DNA of 64,000 nucleotides from Jiella avicenniae (GCF_021390325.1 NZ_JAJUWU010000007.1:186001-250000); one strand, 5' to 3'. Shown: positions 18,300 to 29,593, counted from the stretch's first letter. Notes: generated from the letters alone by a model not told the origin. Translations and numbers: made by a program.

Positions 18300-18995
18300 T
18301 CATTCGATCCGGCCGCGCTGCGGATAGCAGATGATCGAAAGATAGCGCGCCGGCAGCGCGACCAGTTCCTCGGGCCCGTGCGGCGCGTCGGCATCGAAGA
18401 AGAAGCTGTCGCCGGGCCGCATGTGGTAGCGGCTGTCGGCGTGGCGATAGATCACTTCGCCTTCCAGCATGTAGAGGAACTCCATGCCGTCGTGCTGGAA
18501 GGTCGGGAAGACGTCGGAACCGGTGGTGAGGGTGATCAGATAGGGCTCGACGGTGACGCCGCTGGAGTTGTTGTCGATGTGGCCGAGGAGATTGTACTGA
18601 TGGCCGGCCCGGGTGCCGCGCCGCTCCAGCTCGACGCCTTCCCCGGCTTTCACGAAGACCGCGTTGCGGACCTCCTCGAACCGGCGGAAGAAGGCGGTCA
18701 GCGGCACGCCGAGGGCGCGGGACAGCGCCTGCAGCGTCGTCAGCGAGGGCGAGATGTTGCCGTTCTCGATTTTCGACAGCATGCCGAGCGAGATGCCGGT
18801 CGCCGAGGCGAGATCGCTGACCGTGATCCCGAGCGTCTTGCGGAAGGCGCGAACCTCGTGGCCGATTGCCGCCTCGAGGTTGTTCTCCTTGGCCTCACGG
18901 ACGGCATGCGGATCCTGTGTCAGCGCGGGCTGTCCGCCGGTGCTGCCGGAGTCGGCTTGGGCGGATTTCGCGGGCTTGGCGGCGGGTCCGGACAT
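18300..18995 (-). CDS. XRE-family regulator with C-terminal cupin domain
   Basis: The 231-residue product has a disordered N-terminus, a helix-turn-helix domain (about residues 42-96: GITVSDLASATGISLGMLSKIENG) and a C-terminal cupin (about 145-222; HDGMEFLYMLEGEVIYRHADS). This architecture is typical of regulators of amine, amino-acid or sulfur-compound use, where the cupin senses a small ligand. An AGGAG site precedes the ATG. Lying between the mgs operon and the GlxA regulator, it may control either. It ends 117 bases before mgsA on the same strand. Confidence 0.88.
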   Translation of the reverse strand: MSGPAAKPAKSAQADSGSTGGQPALTQDPHAVREAKENNLEAAIGHEVRAFRKTLGITVSDLASATGISLGMLSKIENGNISPSLTTLQALSRALGVPLTAFFRRFEEVRNAVFVKAGEGVELERRGTRAGHQYNLLGHIDNNSSGVTVEPYLITLTTGSDVFPTFQHDGMEFLYMLEGEVIYRHADSRYHMRPGDSFFFDADAPHGPEELVALPARYLSIICYPQRGRIE

Positions 18996-19044
18996 GGGGT
19001 ACTCCTGCTGGTCCTCCCGCAGTTATCCTCGGGGTGAATGGATT

Positions 19045-20031
19045 TCAACTCTCAGGAAAGCCGGGGCCGCTTTTCCGCAGCTTCGACGGTGAAAGACCGG
19101 TTTCCGCCCGGATCACCCGGGCGAAATGCGAAGGGCTGACGAAGCCCGTCGCCAGAGCGATCTCGGAGATGTCCAGCGGGCTCTGGCGCAGAAGGCGAAT
19201 CGCGTGGCGGACGCGGATCGCCTGGTAGACCTGTGAAAAGCTCCTCCCGAGATGGCCGGCGAAGAGGCGGTCGAGCTGGCGCACCGATACTCCGGCATAG
19301 CGGGCGATCTCGCTTCGCGACAGCGGCGCCTCGATGACCGCCTCCATCCGCTCCAGCGCGGCGAGGAGCGCCGGCCGATGGACGCCGTAGCGTTCGGCCA
19401 GCGCGGCGCGCTGCGGCGCCGAGGCTTCGCCGATCTCGGTGTGGAGGAACCAGTCCGACACGCGCCGGGCGAAGGCCGGCCCCATCCGCTCGCCGATCAG
19501 CGCATGCATCATGTCGAGCGGTGCGACGCCGCCGCCGCAGGTGAGACGGTCCCGGTCGAGCACGTAGCGCGCCGGCCGTGGCTCGAGGTCGGGAAACGCC
19601 TCCTTCAGGGCGGCGGCATGCTCCCAATGGATGGTGAAGTCGCGTCCGGACAAGAGGCCTGCGGTGGCGAGCACATAGGCGCCGCCGGAAATGCCGCCGA
19701 GCCGGGTGCCGCTCCGCGAGAGCCGCCGCAGGGCCGCATGGATCTGCGGCACATTCCAGTCGGCCGGCCGGCCGCCGGCGCAGACGAACAGCATCGAAAG
19801 CTCCGGCGAAGCCATTGCCACCGGGTCGGTCGCGATGCCGATCCCGCCTGAGGATATGACTTCGCCGCTCTCGGCGCCGAAATGGCGGATGCGATAGAGT
19901 TCGCGGCCGGCGAGGAGATTGGCGGCCCGCAACGGCTCGGTCGCGCTCGCAAAGGACATCATCGCAAAGCCCGGCAGGAGCACGAAGCCGATCGACTGGG
20001 CGGCAAGATCCGGAAGTGGCGAATGGGGCAT
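19045..20031 (-). CDS. glxA: GlxA-family AraC-type transcriptional regulator
   Basis: The 328-residue product has an N-terminal DJ-1/PfpI-like domain (QSIGFVLLPGFAMMSFASATEPLRAAN; ISGGAYVLATAGLL) and two C-terminal AraC helix-turn-helix units (about residues 235-320; YAGVSVRQLDRLFAGHLGRS, ISEIALATGFVSPSHFARVI). In Sinorhizobium a gene of this family, glxA, heads the glxABCD set, and the same neighbourhood is seen here. The start is ATG at 20031 with GAGAG ahead; an upstream in-frame extension is unlikely. The usual catalytic Cys of PfpI enzymes is replaced (ISGGAY), as in other GlxA regulators. Confidence 0.88.
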   Translation of the reverse strand: MPHSPLPDLAAQSIGFVLLPGFAMMSFASATEPLRAANLLAGRELYRIRHFGAESGEVISSGGIGIATDPVAMASPELSMLFVCAGGRPADWNVPQIHAALRRLSRSGTRLGGISGGAYVLATAGLLSGRDFTIHWEHAAALKEAFPDLEPRPARYVLDRDRLTCGGGVAPLDMMHALIGERMGPAFARRVSDWFLHTEIGEASAPQRAALAERYGVHRPALLAALERMEAVIEAPLSRSEIARYAGVSVRQLDRLFAGHLGRSFSQVYQAIRVRHAIRLLRQSPLDISEIALATGFVSPSHFARVIRAETGLSPSKLRKSGPGFPES

Positions 20032-20168
20032 CTGTCTCTCACCGACGCTTCGACGCCTCTTACAGACTAGCCCTGCGCGGTGTCGAAGCCCACCCTCCAA
20101 CCCGGAAAACCCGCGTCGCCCGCCGTTCGGCGATGCTGCGGCCGTTTGCAACGAAGGAGAGCCCGATC

Positions 20169-21500
20169 ATGCCCGGACCGACACCCGACCCGGTGGAAAG
20201 CGACGCCACCCTGCCGAAGGAAGTCGACGTCGTCGTCATCGGTGGCGGCATCGTCGGCACCTCGACGGCGCTGGAACTGGTCGAGCGCGGCTTCTCCGTG
20301 GCGCTTCTGGAAAAAGGCGTGATCGCCGGAGAGCAATCCAGCCGCAACTGGGGTTGGGTCCGCATGTCCCGGCGCGATCCGCGCGAGATCGACCTGATGG
20401 CGGCGTCGATCCGCATCTGGGAAACGCTGGGGGAGCGCGTCGGCGCCGATCTCGGCTATCGCCAGTGCGGCATCGTCGTGCCGTTCCACTCCGAGGATTT
20501 CAAGCAGCAGAATCTCGACTGGCTGAAGCACATCGAGGGCAAGCAGATCCGCGTCGGCCCGGTCGATTCGGGAGAGATCCGGGCGATGCTGCCGGAGATG
20601 GAACTCGCCTATGACGGCGGGCTCTACTCGCCGACCGACGGGCGGGCCGAGCCGCAGCGCGCCGCTCCCGCCATCGCCCGCGCCGCCAGGGCCAGGGGCG
20701 CGAGCATCCTCACCAATTGCGCGGTGCGCCGGATCGACGTCGCCGGTGGTCGGATCGCCGGGGTGGTCACGGAAAAGGGGCGGATCGCCGCCGGACGGGT
20801 CGTGGTGGCGGGTGGCGCCTGGTCGCGGCTCCTGCTGCGCGGCATCGACGTGACGCTGCCGCAGCTGAAGGTGCTCAACTCCGTCTGCCGCACCGAGCCG
20901 GTGCCGGACGGCCCGGAGCTGACGGTGCGCGGGCCGGACTTTTCCGTCCGCAAGCGCGCCGACGGCGGCTACACCGTCTCGACGCTCGCCTCCAACGTCT
21001 ACGATCTGACGCCCGACAGCTTCCGCTTCCTCAAGGCGTTCGTGCCGGCCTTGAAGATGGAGTGGTCGGCGCTTTCGCCGCGCATCGGCAAGCGGTTCGT
21101 CCGCGAGTGGCGGGACATGCGCCGCCGGGCGGACGACGAGATCTCGGCCTATGAGGAGACCCGCATCCTCGATCCCGAACCGAACGTCGCCATGACCGAC
21201 GCCGCGCTCGCCCGGCTGGCCGCGGCCTTCCCGGCGTTCCGGGGCGCCAGGATCGCCCAGCGCTGGGCGGGGCTGATCGACGTGACGCCGGACGCCGTGC
21301 CGGTGATCTCGACGGTGGAGAAGCGGCCGGGCCTCGTCGTCGCGACCGGCTTTTCCGGGCACGGCTTCGGTCTCGGTCCGGGGGCAGGGCGGCTCGCCGC
21401 CGATCTCGTCGCCGGGGCGAGCCCGATCGTCGATCCGGCGGCCTTCCGCCTGTCGCGGTTTTCCGACGGCTCGAAGATCGTTCCCCTGACCGGGGTGTGA
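20169..21500 (+). CDS. FAD-dependent oxidoreductase, DAO family
   Basis: The 443-residue product is a flavoprotein of the D-amino-acid oxidase/sarcosine oxidase superfamily. An N-terminal Rossmann motif (VVVIGGGIVGTSTALELVERG, about residues 20-40) is followed by QSSRNWGWVRMSRRD, and the C-terminal FAD motif is GFSGHGFGLGPGAGRLAADL. No membrane segment is seen. AAGGAGA precedes the ATG at 20169. It is divergent from glxA with 137 bases between. Family members oxidise N-methyl or secondary amines, so N-methylglutamate, sarcosine or another amino acid is possible. The substrate cannot be read from sequence. Confidence 0.88.
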   Translation: MPGPTPDPVESDATLPKEVDVVVIGGGIVGTSTALELVERGFSVALLEKGVIAGEQSSRNWGWVRMSRRDPREIDLMAASIRIWETLGERVGADLGYRQCGIVVPFHSEDFKQQNLDWLKHIEGKQIRVGPVDSGEIRAMLPEMELAYDGGLYSPTDGRAEPQRAAPAIARAARARGASILTNCAVRRIDVAGGRIAGVVTEKGRIAAGRVVVAGGAWSRLLLRGIDVTLPQLKVLNSVCRTEPVPDGPELTVRGPDFSVRKRADGGYTVSTLASNVYDLTPDSFRFLKAFVPALKMEWSALSPRIGKRFVREWRDMRRRADDEISAYEETRILDPEPNVAMTDAALARLAAAFPAFRGARIAQRWAGLIDVTPDAVPVISTVEKRPGLVVATGFSGHGFGLGPGAGRLAADLVAGASPIVDPAAFRLSRFSDGSKIVPLTGV

Positions 21501-21630
21501 CGGCCCACGCCCGGAACGCGATGTCCGGGCGCCTGGGTCGACCTGACGCTCATGGCTGCTCGGGGCAGGGGCCACGCCGGCCTCGATGAGGGCTCTGCCG
21601 GTGTGGCGGACGCCTCGAAGAACGGCCCGA

Positions 21631-23529
21631 TCAGGCCTTGCGCTGTTCGCTCGGACCGTCGAGGTCGAGCTCGCCGAGAAGCCGCTTCATCTCTTCCTCG
21701 AGATCGATTTCCTGGGACGCCCGCGCCTGTCTTTGCGGCATCGCCGGAGCGGCGACGGGAGCAGGCGCGCGTTCAGCCGCGGCCGAGGGGCGCCCTGCGC
21801 CGTCGGAAGCGCTCGCCGGTGCGGGAGCGGGGTTTGCCGCGGGCTTGGTGGCGGGGACCTGCGACACGGCAGGCCGAGGCTGCGGCGCTGGACGGGCCTG
21901 CGCAGCCTCGGTCGGCGCCGGGTTGCTTTCGGTCGCGGTGGATGCGGCGGAGGCCTGCGCGGGGGCAGCGGTCGCTTTCGCGTGATCGGGGGCGGCGGGC
22001 GTGCGGGGCTGCGGGGCCTGACGCTGGTCGGCTTCGCGCGGCGGGGCTTTCGGGCCGGTGGGCGCCTGAGCTGCCTCAGGCGGCTCGCCGCCCTTTGCCG
22101 CCGGGGCCTCGGCCGCGTCGGCTTTTGCCGGGCCGCCGGGCGTGGCTTCGCCGGTTCGTTGCGGCGCTGCCGCTGGAGGGGCGGCGGCCGGCGACGGCCG
22201 GGGAGCCTCGGCCGCCGTGGCGGCGGCTTGTTCCGCAAACGCCGCGTCGATGTCCTCGCTCAGCTGCGAGGTGAGATCGGCGGAGAGAAAATCCTCGATG
22301 CTGCGGCTTGCAGCCTCGCGGCTGCCGGCTTCGGCCCTGCTCTCGCCGGGGCGCGCCGATGCCGGCGGTGCAGGCGAAGCCACGGGCGCGCGCGGCGGCG
22401 TATCGGTTCGACCATAGCGCCGCGACTGGATGGCGCTCGCAAAGCTGCGGACGGAGAGCGGCCGCCCGTCCTCGCCGGCGCTTGCCGCCGGGCGCGCCGC
22501 CGCCCTTCGCTCCGCGGCCACTTCGCTCGAGACTTGGCGATCGGCGCCTGCCCCCACCGGCAGGGAGCGGGGGGTGGGATCGATCGTCGGCGCGGCGACC
22601 GGCGTCGGCGTGCCGCCGCCGGGACCGGCATTCCCGTTCCGACGCGGCGCCGGCTCGGCGACCGGGGCAGGCACCGCCAGTTCGGGCTCGATCCCGCTTT
22701 GCGGCCGCATCGCGGGTTCGAGCGAATCGCCGTCCGCCTTCGACCGCAGCGTCGGCGTGGCGCGCGAAAACGCCATGGTCGAGGGATTGAGAGCCGGCGG
22801 CTCGCTCGGCTTCAACGGCACTTCCACCGACGGAACGGGGGCGGGCTGGCGGATGGGGGCGGGCCTGCGTGTCTCGACCGTCTGCGTCTGTCCGGCGCTT
22901 GCCGTCCCGTTGCTTTCCCGTGGTCTGGTTTCGGCAACGGGGAAGTCCTCCGCCGCGCGGGGTGTCGGCTGCGGCGGCGTTTCTGCGCGTGGGCGCTGGG
23001 CCGGCGCCGGGCGCGGCTCGGCGGCGATCACGGGGTCGGCGCGGGGTGCCGCCTGCGGCCAGCGTTCCGAGGGCAAAGGCACCCGTTCCGTGGAAACGGC
23101 CCCATGGTCTCCGTTCTGCCGCGACGCCGTCATGGGCGGCGCCGCGGGTTCACGTCGCCCGGATGCCGGTGCGCCCGCCGCCGGAACGTCGAGCCGCGCG
23201 TCCTCGGAACGGCTCGGCCGCGGCGAGGCGGGAAGGCGGGTGATCGAAGCCTCGACGAGGAGGTCGGTCTGTCCGCCGACGAGAACCAGATGTTCGACGT
23301 CGTCCCGTCGCACCAGCACCAGCTTGCGCTTGTCGTCGACGCGGGTGACGTCGACGATCTGCAACCGCGGCGCCCGCATGCGGGGCCCGAGCGTCGTGCC
23401 GTTGGCCAGGAGACGCTTGGCCAGCAGCATGACGACGATCGCCAGAATGCAGACCATCGCGGCGACGATTGCCACCCAGACGATCGGAGCGAGACTTGCT
23501 CCGAACAGATCGACCATCCATTGCGGCAT
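21631..23529 (-). CDS. fliO: FliO-like membrane protein with long disordered tail
   Basis: The 632-residue product starts with a membrane helix (about residues 14-40) and a short beta domain of FliO type (LQIVDVTRVDDKRKLVLVRR; HLVLVGGQTDLLVEASI, about 55-96). FliO helps assemble the flagellar export gate. The remaining 530 residues are Ala/Pro/Arg/Glu-rich and apparently disordered, ending in a short acidic segment (EIDLEEEMKRLLGELDLDG). E. coli FliO is far shorter. No other flagellar gene is adjacent; it is divergent from cckA. Confidence 0.7.
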   Translation of the reverse strand: MPQWMVDLFGASLAPIVWVAIVAAMVCILAIVVMLLAKRLLANGTTLGPRMRAPRLQIVDVTRVDDKRKLVLVRRDDVEHLVLVGGQTDLLVEASITRLPASPRPSRSEDARLDVPAAGAPASGRREPAAPPMTASRQNGDHGAVSTERVPLPSERWPQAAPRADPVIAAEPRPAPAQRPRAETPPQPTPRAAEDFPVAETRPRESNGTASAGQTQTVETRRPAPIRQPAPVPSVEVPLKPSEPPALNPSTMAFSRATPTLRSKADGDSLEPAMRPQSGIEPELAVPAPVAEPAPRRNGNAGPGGGTPTPVAAPTIDPTPRSLPVGAGADRQVSSEVAAERRAAARPAASAGEDGRPLSVRSFASAIQSRRYGRTDTPPRAPVASPAPPASARPGESRAEAGSREAASRSIEDFLSADLTSQLSEDIDAAFAEQAAATAAEAPRPSPAAAPPAAAPQRTGEATPGGPAKADAAEAPAAKGGEPPEAAQAPTGPKAPPREADQRQAPQPRTPAAPDHAKATAAPAQASAASTATESNPAPTEAAQARPAPQPRPAVSQVPATKPAANPAPAPASASDGAGRPSAAAERAPAPVAAPAMPQRQARASQEIDLEEEMKRLLGELDLDGPSEQRKA

Positions 23530-23817
23530 GGTTGCGATATCTCCTCAACAGGCCGTTCGGCATATGCGGGTCCCGTAAACAGCGGTGACGCATAAATGCA
23601 AGGCGGGCAAGCCTTTTGCCGGTCCGACCCGGCTCTTCGGCCGAGTTGCCGTCCCCGGCGTGCTTTTGGGGAGAGCATCGGATCGGCGCAAGGAACGAAT
23701 GCGAGCCTCGCCCCATCGGCGTCGGCGGCTGCGATGAAAAGGCCGGTCGACGCTCGATTCGTCTGTGGGTATCCTCCACACTCAACCCGAATCGTCGGGC
23801 AAGAGGGGCAGATAGCG

Positions 23818-26364
23818 ATGAACGGAGCGGCTCAGGGGATGATCGACAAACCCTTGATCGACCGAACGGCGGCGGCATCGGGCGTCCGGCGGCTGTTGTT
23901 GCTGGGCGGGGCGTTGATCCTCGCCGGTGCGAGCCTTGCCATGTTCGGCCGCAGCTATGGCGAAGTCGCGGTCTTCGTCATCTTCGGCATTCTGTCGATG
24001 ATCGGGATCGCCGCGATCTTCGCATCGGCGCTCGGTCTCCTGCGGTTTTCCAGCCGGGCGAGCGATGGCGGCATCGCCAAGGACTTCCTCGACACCGCCC
24101 GCACCGGCCTGTTGATTCTCGATCGGCGCGGCCAGGTGGTCTATGCCAACCGCGCCTATGGCGACCTGACGGGGGCGACCCGGCCGGGCGAAGTGCGCAG
24201 CCTCGAACGCCTCCTGGCCCGCGAAGCCGAAGCGACGGAAGCGATCTACCATCTCGCCAATCTGGCGCGGGACGGACGCGCGGGGCAACGGGAGTTTCGC
24301 CTAGCCCACAGTCTCGCGCCTGCGGCGCAGGGCGAGGCCATGCCGTGCTGGTATCGGGTGACGGTGCGCCCGCTGCCGAGCCGCGGCGGCCAGATGCAGG
24401 CCTGGCAGATCCTCGACATCACCGCCGACCGCAAGCACGAGGAATCATCGTTCCAGGACCTCCAGCACGCCATCGACTATCTCGACAAGGCACCGGCCGG
24501 CTTTTTCGCGTCCGATGCGGAGCACCGCATCGCATACATCAACGCGACCCTCGCCGAGTGGCTCGGCCTCGATCTCGCCGACGTCAAACCCTATCAGCGC
24601 TCCTTCGTCGAGTTTCTGGCGCCGTCCTGCCGCTCGCTCTACACCGAACGCTCCAAAGCCAATGCCGAGGGGATCGATGACATCGATCTGATCACCGCCT
24701 CGGGCCGAAGCCTGCCGGTTCGGCTGCTGCGCCGCCCGGTCGGCGACGACAGCGCCGCGCCGGGGATCGTCCGCACCCTGGTTCTCGACCGCAGCGGCGA
24801 AAACGACGCGGCGACGCCGGTCGAACTCGCCGAGGCGCGCTTCACCCGCTTCTTCAACTCCTCGCCCATGGCGATCGCGACGCTCAACCCGGCGGGCCGG
24901 GTGGTCCGCTCGAATCCGGTGTTCCGCAGGCTCTTCGGCGCCGAGGCGGCGGAAGGCGCGGCCGGCTTCGCCTCGGCGATCCGCGAAGCCGGCCATGAAG
25001 AGTTTCGCAAGGCGCTCGCCGAGGCCGAGACCGGCCGCTCCGGCATCGCCCCGGTCGACGCCGAAGTCGCGGAGGAGAGGCCGCGCACGGTCAGGCTCTA
25101 TCTCAGCTCGGTGCCGAGGGTCGGCCCGGACGGCGACGAATGCGCGATCCTCTACGGCGTCGACATCACCGAGCAGCGGGCCCTCGAAGACCAGATCGCC
25201 AAGAGCCAGAAGATGCAGGCGATCGGCAATCTGGCCGGCGGCATCGCCCACGACTTCAACAACGTCCTGACGATCATCACCGCCTCGGTGGATTTCCTGC
25301 TGCTCAACCACCGCACCGGAGACCCGTCCTTCCAGGATCTTCTGCTGATCAAGCAGAGCGCCAACCGGGCCGCCTCGCTGGTGCGCCAGCTGCTCGCCTA
25401 TTCGCGCCGCCAGACGATGCGGCCGAAAATGCTGAACCTGACCGACGTCGTCGCCGACATGCACCTCCTCCTGAAGCGCGTCAGCGGCGACCACGCGCAA
25501 CTGGAGCGCCAGCACGCCCGCGACCTCTGGCCGGTCATGGCCGACATCGGCCAGTTCGAGCAGGTGATCACCAATCTCGTCCAGAACGCCCGAGACGCGA
25601 TGCCGAACGGCGGCAAGATCACCATCGCCACGCGCAACGTCAGCGCCGCGGAGACGGCCCAGTTCGGCTATGCGGAGCTCGTCGACGGAGACTACGTCCT
25701 CGTGGAAGTGGCCGACACCGGCAGCGGCATGCCGCCGGAAGTCGCCGAGCGGATCTTCGAGCCGTTCTTCACCACCAAGGAGATCGGCAAGGGAACCGGC
25801 CTCGGCCTGTCCATGGTCTACGGCATTATCAAGCAGTCGAACGGCTTCATCTACGTCGATTCGACGCCCGGCGAAGGCACGACCTTCCGGATATTCCTGC
25901 CGCGCTTCGTCCCGGAAGAAGCGGTCGGACAGGGTCCCGAGATCGCCGCCGCCGCGGCTGCGGGGGCTGCCGGCGCCAAGATGGATCTGTCCGGCACCGC
26001 GACGATCCTCCTCGTCGAGGACGAGGACAACGTGCGGGCGGTCAATTCCCGCGCGCTGACGATGCGCGGCTACGACGTCAAGGAGGCGGCGTCGGGCGTC
26101 GAGGCGCTGGAGGTGCTGGAGGAACTGGATGGCGAGATCGACATCGTCGTGTCCGACGTGGTGATGCCCGAAATGGACGGGCCGACGCTGCTGCGGGAAA
26201 TGCGCAAGACCCGGCCCGACCTCAAGTTCATCTTCGTCTCCGGCTACGCGGAAGAGGCCTTCGCCAAGAACATGCCCGAGGGGGAGAAGTTCGGCTTCCT
26301 CGCCAAACCCTTCTCGCTGCGCGAACTCGCCGTCGCCGTGAAGACCATGCTGAACGAGGGCTGA
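23818..26364 (+). CDS. cckA: Cell-cycle hybrid histidine kinase CckA
   Basis: It is a membrane hybrid kinase that feeds the ChpT-CtrA phosphorelay controlling the alphaproteobacterial cell cycle. The 848-residue product has two helices (about residues 20-40 and 44-66), PAS domains (about 85-205, 220-330 and 340-455), a HisKA domain with His478 (GGIAHDFNN), an HATPase domain ([26 protein letters not shown]) and a receiver with Asp780 ([10 protein letters not shown]). The start ATG at 23818 has AGAGGGG ahead. A longer open frame upstream lacks support. Confidence 0.95.
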   Translation: MNGAAQGMIDKPLIDRTAAASGVRRLLLLGGALILAGASLAMFGRSYGEVAVFVIFGILSMIGIAAIFASALGLLRFSSRASDGGIAKDFLDTARTGLLILDRRGQVVYANRAYGDLTGATRPGEVRSLERLLAREAEATEAIYHLANLARDGRAGQREFRLAHSLAPAAQGEAMPCWYRVTVRPLPSRGGQMQAWQILDITADRKHEESSFQDLQHAIDYLDKAPAGFFASDAEHRIAYINATLAEWLGLDLADVKPYQRSFVEFLAPSCRSLYTERSKANAEGIDDIDLITASGRSLPVRLLRRPVGDDSAAPGIVRTLVLDRSGENDAATPVELAEARFTRFFNSSPMAIATLNPAGRVVRSNPVFRRLFGAEAAEGAAGFASAIREAGHEEFRKALAEAETGRSGIAPVDAEVAEERPRTVRLYLSSVPRVGPDGDECAILYGVDITEQRALEDQIAKSQKMQAIGNLAGGIAHDFNNVLTIITASVDFLLLNHRTGDPSFQDLLLIKQSANRAASLVRQLLAYSRRQTMRPKMLNLTDVVADMHLLLKRVSGDHAQLERQHARDLWPVMADIGQFEQVITNLVQNARDAMPNGGKITIATRNVSAAETAQFGYAELVDGDYVLVEVADTGSGMPPEVAERIFEPFFTTKEIGKGTGLGLSMVYGIIKQSNGFIYVDSTPGEGTTFRIFLPRFVPEEAVGQGPEIAAAAAAGAAGAKMDLSGTATILLVEDEDNVRAVNSRALTMRGYDVKEAASGVEALEVLEELDGEIDIVVSDVVMPEMDGPTLLREMRKTRPDLKFIFVSGYAEEAFAKNMPEGEKFGFLAKPFSLRELAVAVKTMLNEG

Positions 26365-26427
26365 GGGCGATTTCCCTCGGGCCGGCCGCGCGGAGCAGGC
26401 CCGTGCAGACCGCGTGAGTGCCGGACT

Positions 26428-27348
26428 TCACCGCGTTGCGAGCGCCACGGCGATCTCGCCGGCGAGTTTCGCATTCGCCTCGATGAGGGCGATGTTGGCT
26501 TCGAGCGAGCGTCCGTCGCTGAGTTCGACGATGCGCCCGAGCAGGAAGGGCGTGACCGCCTTGCCGACGACGCCGGCCGCGGTCGCATCGGCGAGTGCCC
26601 TGTCGATCCAGCCCTCGATGGTGGATCTGGGAATGGCGTGTTCGGCCGAAAGCGGATTGGCGACGAGCATGCCGCCGTCGATGCCGAGATCCGCACGGGC
26701 CTTCTGAAAGCGTGCGATCTCCTCGGCCCGGTCGAGCCGGAGCGGCGCCTTGTGGCCGGATTCGCGCGACCAGAAGGCGGGAAGCTCGTCACTGCCATAG
26801 GCGACGACCGGGACGCCCTTCGTCTCGAGATATTCGAGCGTCAGGCCGATATCGAGGATCGCCTTGGCGCCGGCCGAGACGACGATCACGTCGGTGCGGG
26901 CGAGTTCCTCGAGATCGGCCGAAACGTCGAGGCTCGATGCCCCGCCGCGATGCACACCGCCGATGCCGCCGGTGGCGAAGACCGAAATCCCGGCGGCTCT
27001 GGCGGCGATCATCGTCGCCGCGACGGTGGTCGAGCCGGTCCGGCCGAAGGCGACGGCAAAAGCCAGGTCCGCCCGCGACAGCTTCAGGACCCCGGCGGCT
27101 TCGGCGAGAGCGGCGAGTTCGTCTTCCTCCAGCCCGATCCGTAGCACGCCGTCGAGGACCGCGATGGTCGCCGGCTCGGCGCCGGCCGCCCGCACCGCGG
27201 CCTCGACGGCGAGGGCCGTCCGGAAATTCTGCGGATGCGGCATGCCGTGGGTGACGATCGTCGATTCCAGGGCGACGAGGGGCGCTCCGGCGGCCTTTGC
27301 GGCGGCGACGCGGGGAGACAAAACGAGGGGCGGGGTCTTGGCTGGCAT
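26428..27348 (-). CDS. psuG: Pseudouridine-5'-phosphate glycosidase
   Basis: It splits the C-C glycosidic bond of pseudouridine 5'-phosphate to uracil and ribose 5-phosphate. The 306-residue product shows family motifs ALESTIVTHGMPHPQN near residue 28, GTGGIGGVHRG near 125, VSAGAKAILDIGLTLEYLE near 155 and NPLSAEHAIP near 230. Length is standard. It lies seven bases after psuK on the same strand, forming the usual kinase-glycosidase pair. Confidence 0.95.
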   Translation of the reverse strand: MPAKTPPLVLSPRVAAAKAAGAPLVALESTIVTHGMPHPQNFRTALAVEAAVRAAGAEPATIAVLDGVLRIGLEEDELAALAEAAGVLKLSRADLAFAVAFGRTGSTTVAATMIAARAAGISVFATGGIGGVHRGGASSLDVSADLEELARTDVIVVSAGAKAILDIGLTLEYLETKGVPVVAYGSDELPAFWSRESGHKAPLRLDRAEEIARFQKARADLGIDGGMLVANPLSAEHAIPRSTIEGWIDRALADATAAGVVGKAVTPFLLGRIVELSDGRSLEANIALIEANAKLAGEIAVALATR

Positions 27349-27355
27349 GTCGGCT

Positions 27356-28339
27356 TCACGTCCGTGGCGTCGGGTCGGTCAGATGGTCGTAGAGGCGTTC
27401 GATCTCGGCGGGCAGATCGTCCGGCGGAAACGCCGTGGCGCCGACCCGCAGCGAGGCGGCGGCGATGCCGCGCCGGGCGCTCTCGACAAAGCTCGTTCCG
27501 CCGAGATGCGCCGCGGATGCGACGGCGGCCAGCGTGTCGCCGGCGCCGGTCACGTCCCGCGGGCGAACGATGGGCGGACGCTGAAACACCAGCTTGCCGG
27601 CGTCGAGGACCACCGCCTCCAGCGCCCCGTCGGAGATCACGGCACGGCGTGTCCCGAGTTCGGCGAGCAGTTCGGCGATGAGGCCGAGATTGGTCGCCGC
27701 CGTCACCTCGACGAGAGCGGCTGCCTCGGCGCGGGAGACGAACAGGGCGGAAAGGCGCGGCAGCACGCCGAGAAGTCGCCGGACCTTGGCCGGCGATACG
27801 CCGATGGCCGAAACCGGCCGCTCGCCCGCGGCCTCGACGGCTGCGGCGATGGTCGCGGCGGGCAGATTGGCATCGATGATCAGCGCGTCGGCCGCGGCGA
27901 TCGCGTCCCGGACGTTGCGCCGCTTGAGGAGCTTCGGCCCGAGAAGCTCGTAGAGTGCCATGTCGGCGACGCCGGCGACGAGTTCGCCGTGATCGTCGAG
28001 AACCGCCGTATAGGTCGGCGTCTTGCGATCGAGGAACGTCGCACTCAAATCCCGCAGCCCGCAAGCCTCGATCTCGGCGGCGATCCGCCGGCCGTCGGCG
28101 TCGCCGCCTCGTGCCCCCACAAAGGCCACCGGGCAGCCCATCGCCCGCAGCGCGACGGCGGCGTTGAAGGCGGAGCCACCGGGCGAATCGGCCAGAACGC
28201 CGGGATTGGAGGCGCCGGGATGGAACGGCCCGTCGGCTTTCGCCCGGCGATCGACATGCGCGGCGCCAAGCAGCAGGAACGCGCCACGGTCCGAAGGAGA
28301 AACCGCGCCGGGGTTCATGATTTCTTCACGGATGGACAT
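27356..28339 (-). CDS. psuK: PfkB-family pseudouridine kinase
   Basis: The 327-residue product is a ribokinase-like PfkB kinase, with GGSAFNAAVALRAMG near residue 53 and the catalytic/anion-hole motif DVTGAGDTLAAVA near 262. Pairing with psuG indicates phosphorylation of pseudouridine as the first step of its breakdown. The ATG at 28339 has a weak ribosome site; an ATG seven codons later (28318) is an alternative. It is divergent from recA, sharing a 132-base promoter region. Confidence 0.88.
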   Translation of the reverse strand: MSIREEIMNPGAVSPSDRGAFLLLGAAHVDRRAKADGPFHPGASNPGVLADSPGGSAFNAAVALRAMGCPVAFVGARGGDADGRRIAAEIEACGLRDLSATFLDRKTPTYTAVLDDHGELVAGVADMALYELLGPKLLKRRNVRDAIAAADALIIDANLPAATIAAAVEAAGERPVSAIGVSPAKVRRLLGVLPRLSALFVSRAEAAALVEVTAATNLGLIAELLAELGTRRAVISDGALEAVVLDAGKLVFQRPPIVRPRDVTGAGDTLAAVASAAHLGGTSFVESARRGIAAASLRVGATAFPPDDLPAEIERLYDHLTDPTPRT

Positions 28340-28362
28340 TCGGCGAGGCGATTCGGCGCGCA

Positions 28363-28409
28363 GAACAAAACGCGATCACACGCTTGCACGATGAGAACAA
28401 ATACGGTAC
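28363..28409. promoter_or_regulatory. Candidate LexA (SOS) boxes upstream of recA
   Basis: Two near-matches to the alphaproteobacterial box GAAC-N7-GAAC occur: GAAC-N7-GATC (28363-28377) and GAAC-N7-GTAC (28395-28409), each with one mismatch in the second half. They lie 63-109 bases before the recA start. LexA control of recA is expected; which copy works is uncertain. Confidence 0.4.
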
Positions 28410-28471
28410 GGATGAAGAAAGCTCGTACATGTTGCACCCCTTACCGGCGCGTGAAATAAGGTCTCGTCACC

Positions 28472-29545
<1,074 letters not shown>

Positions 29546-29593
29546 GCGCCGCCGCCGATCCGGCCGTGACCGGAGGTCCGATGGACAGGACGG

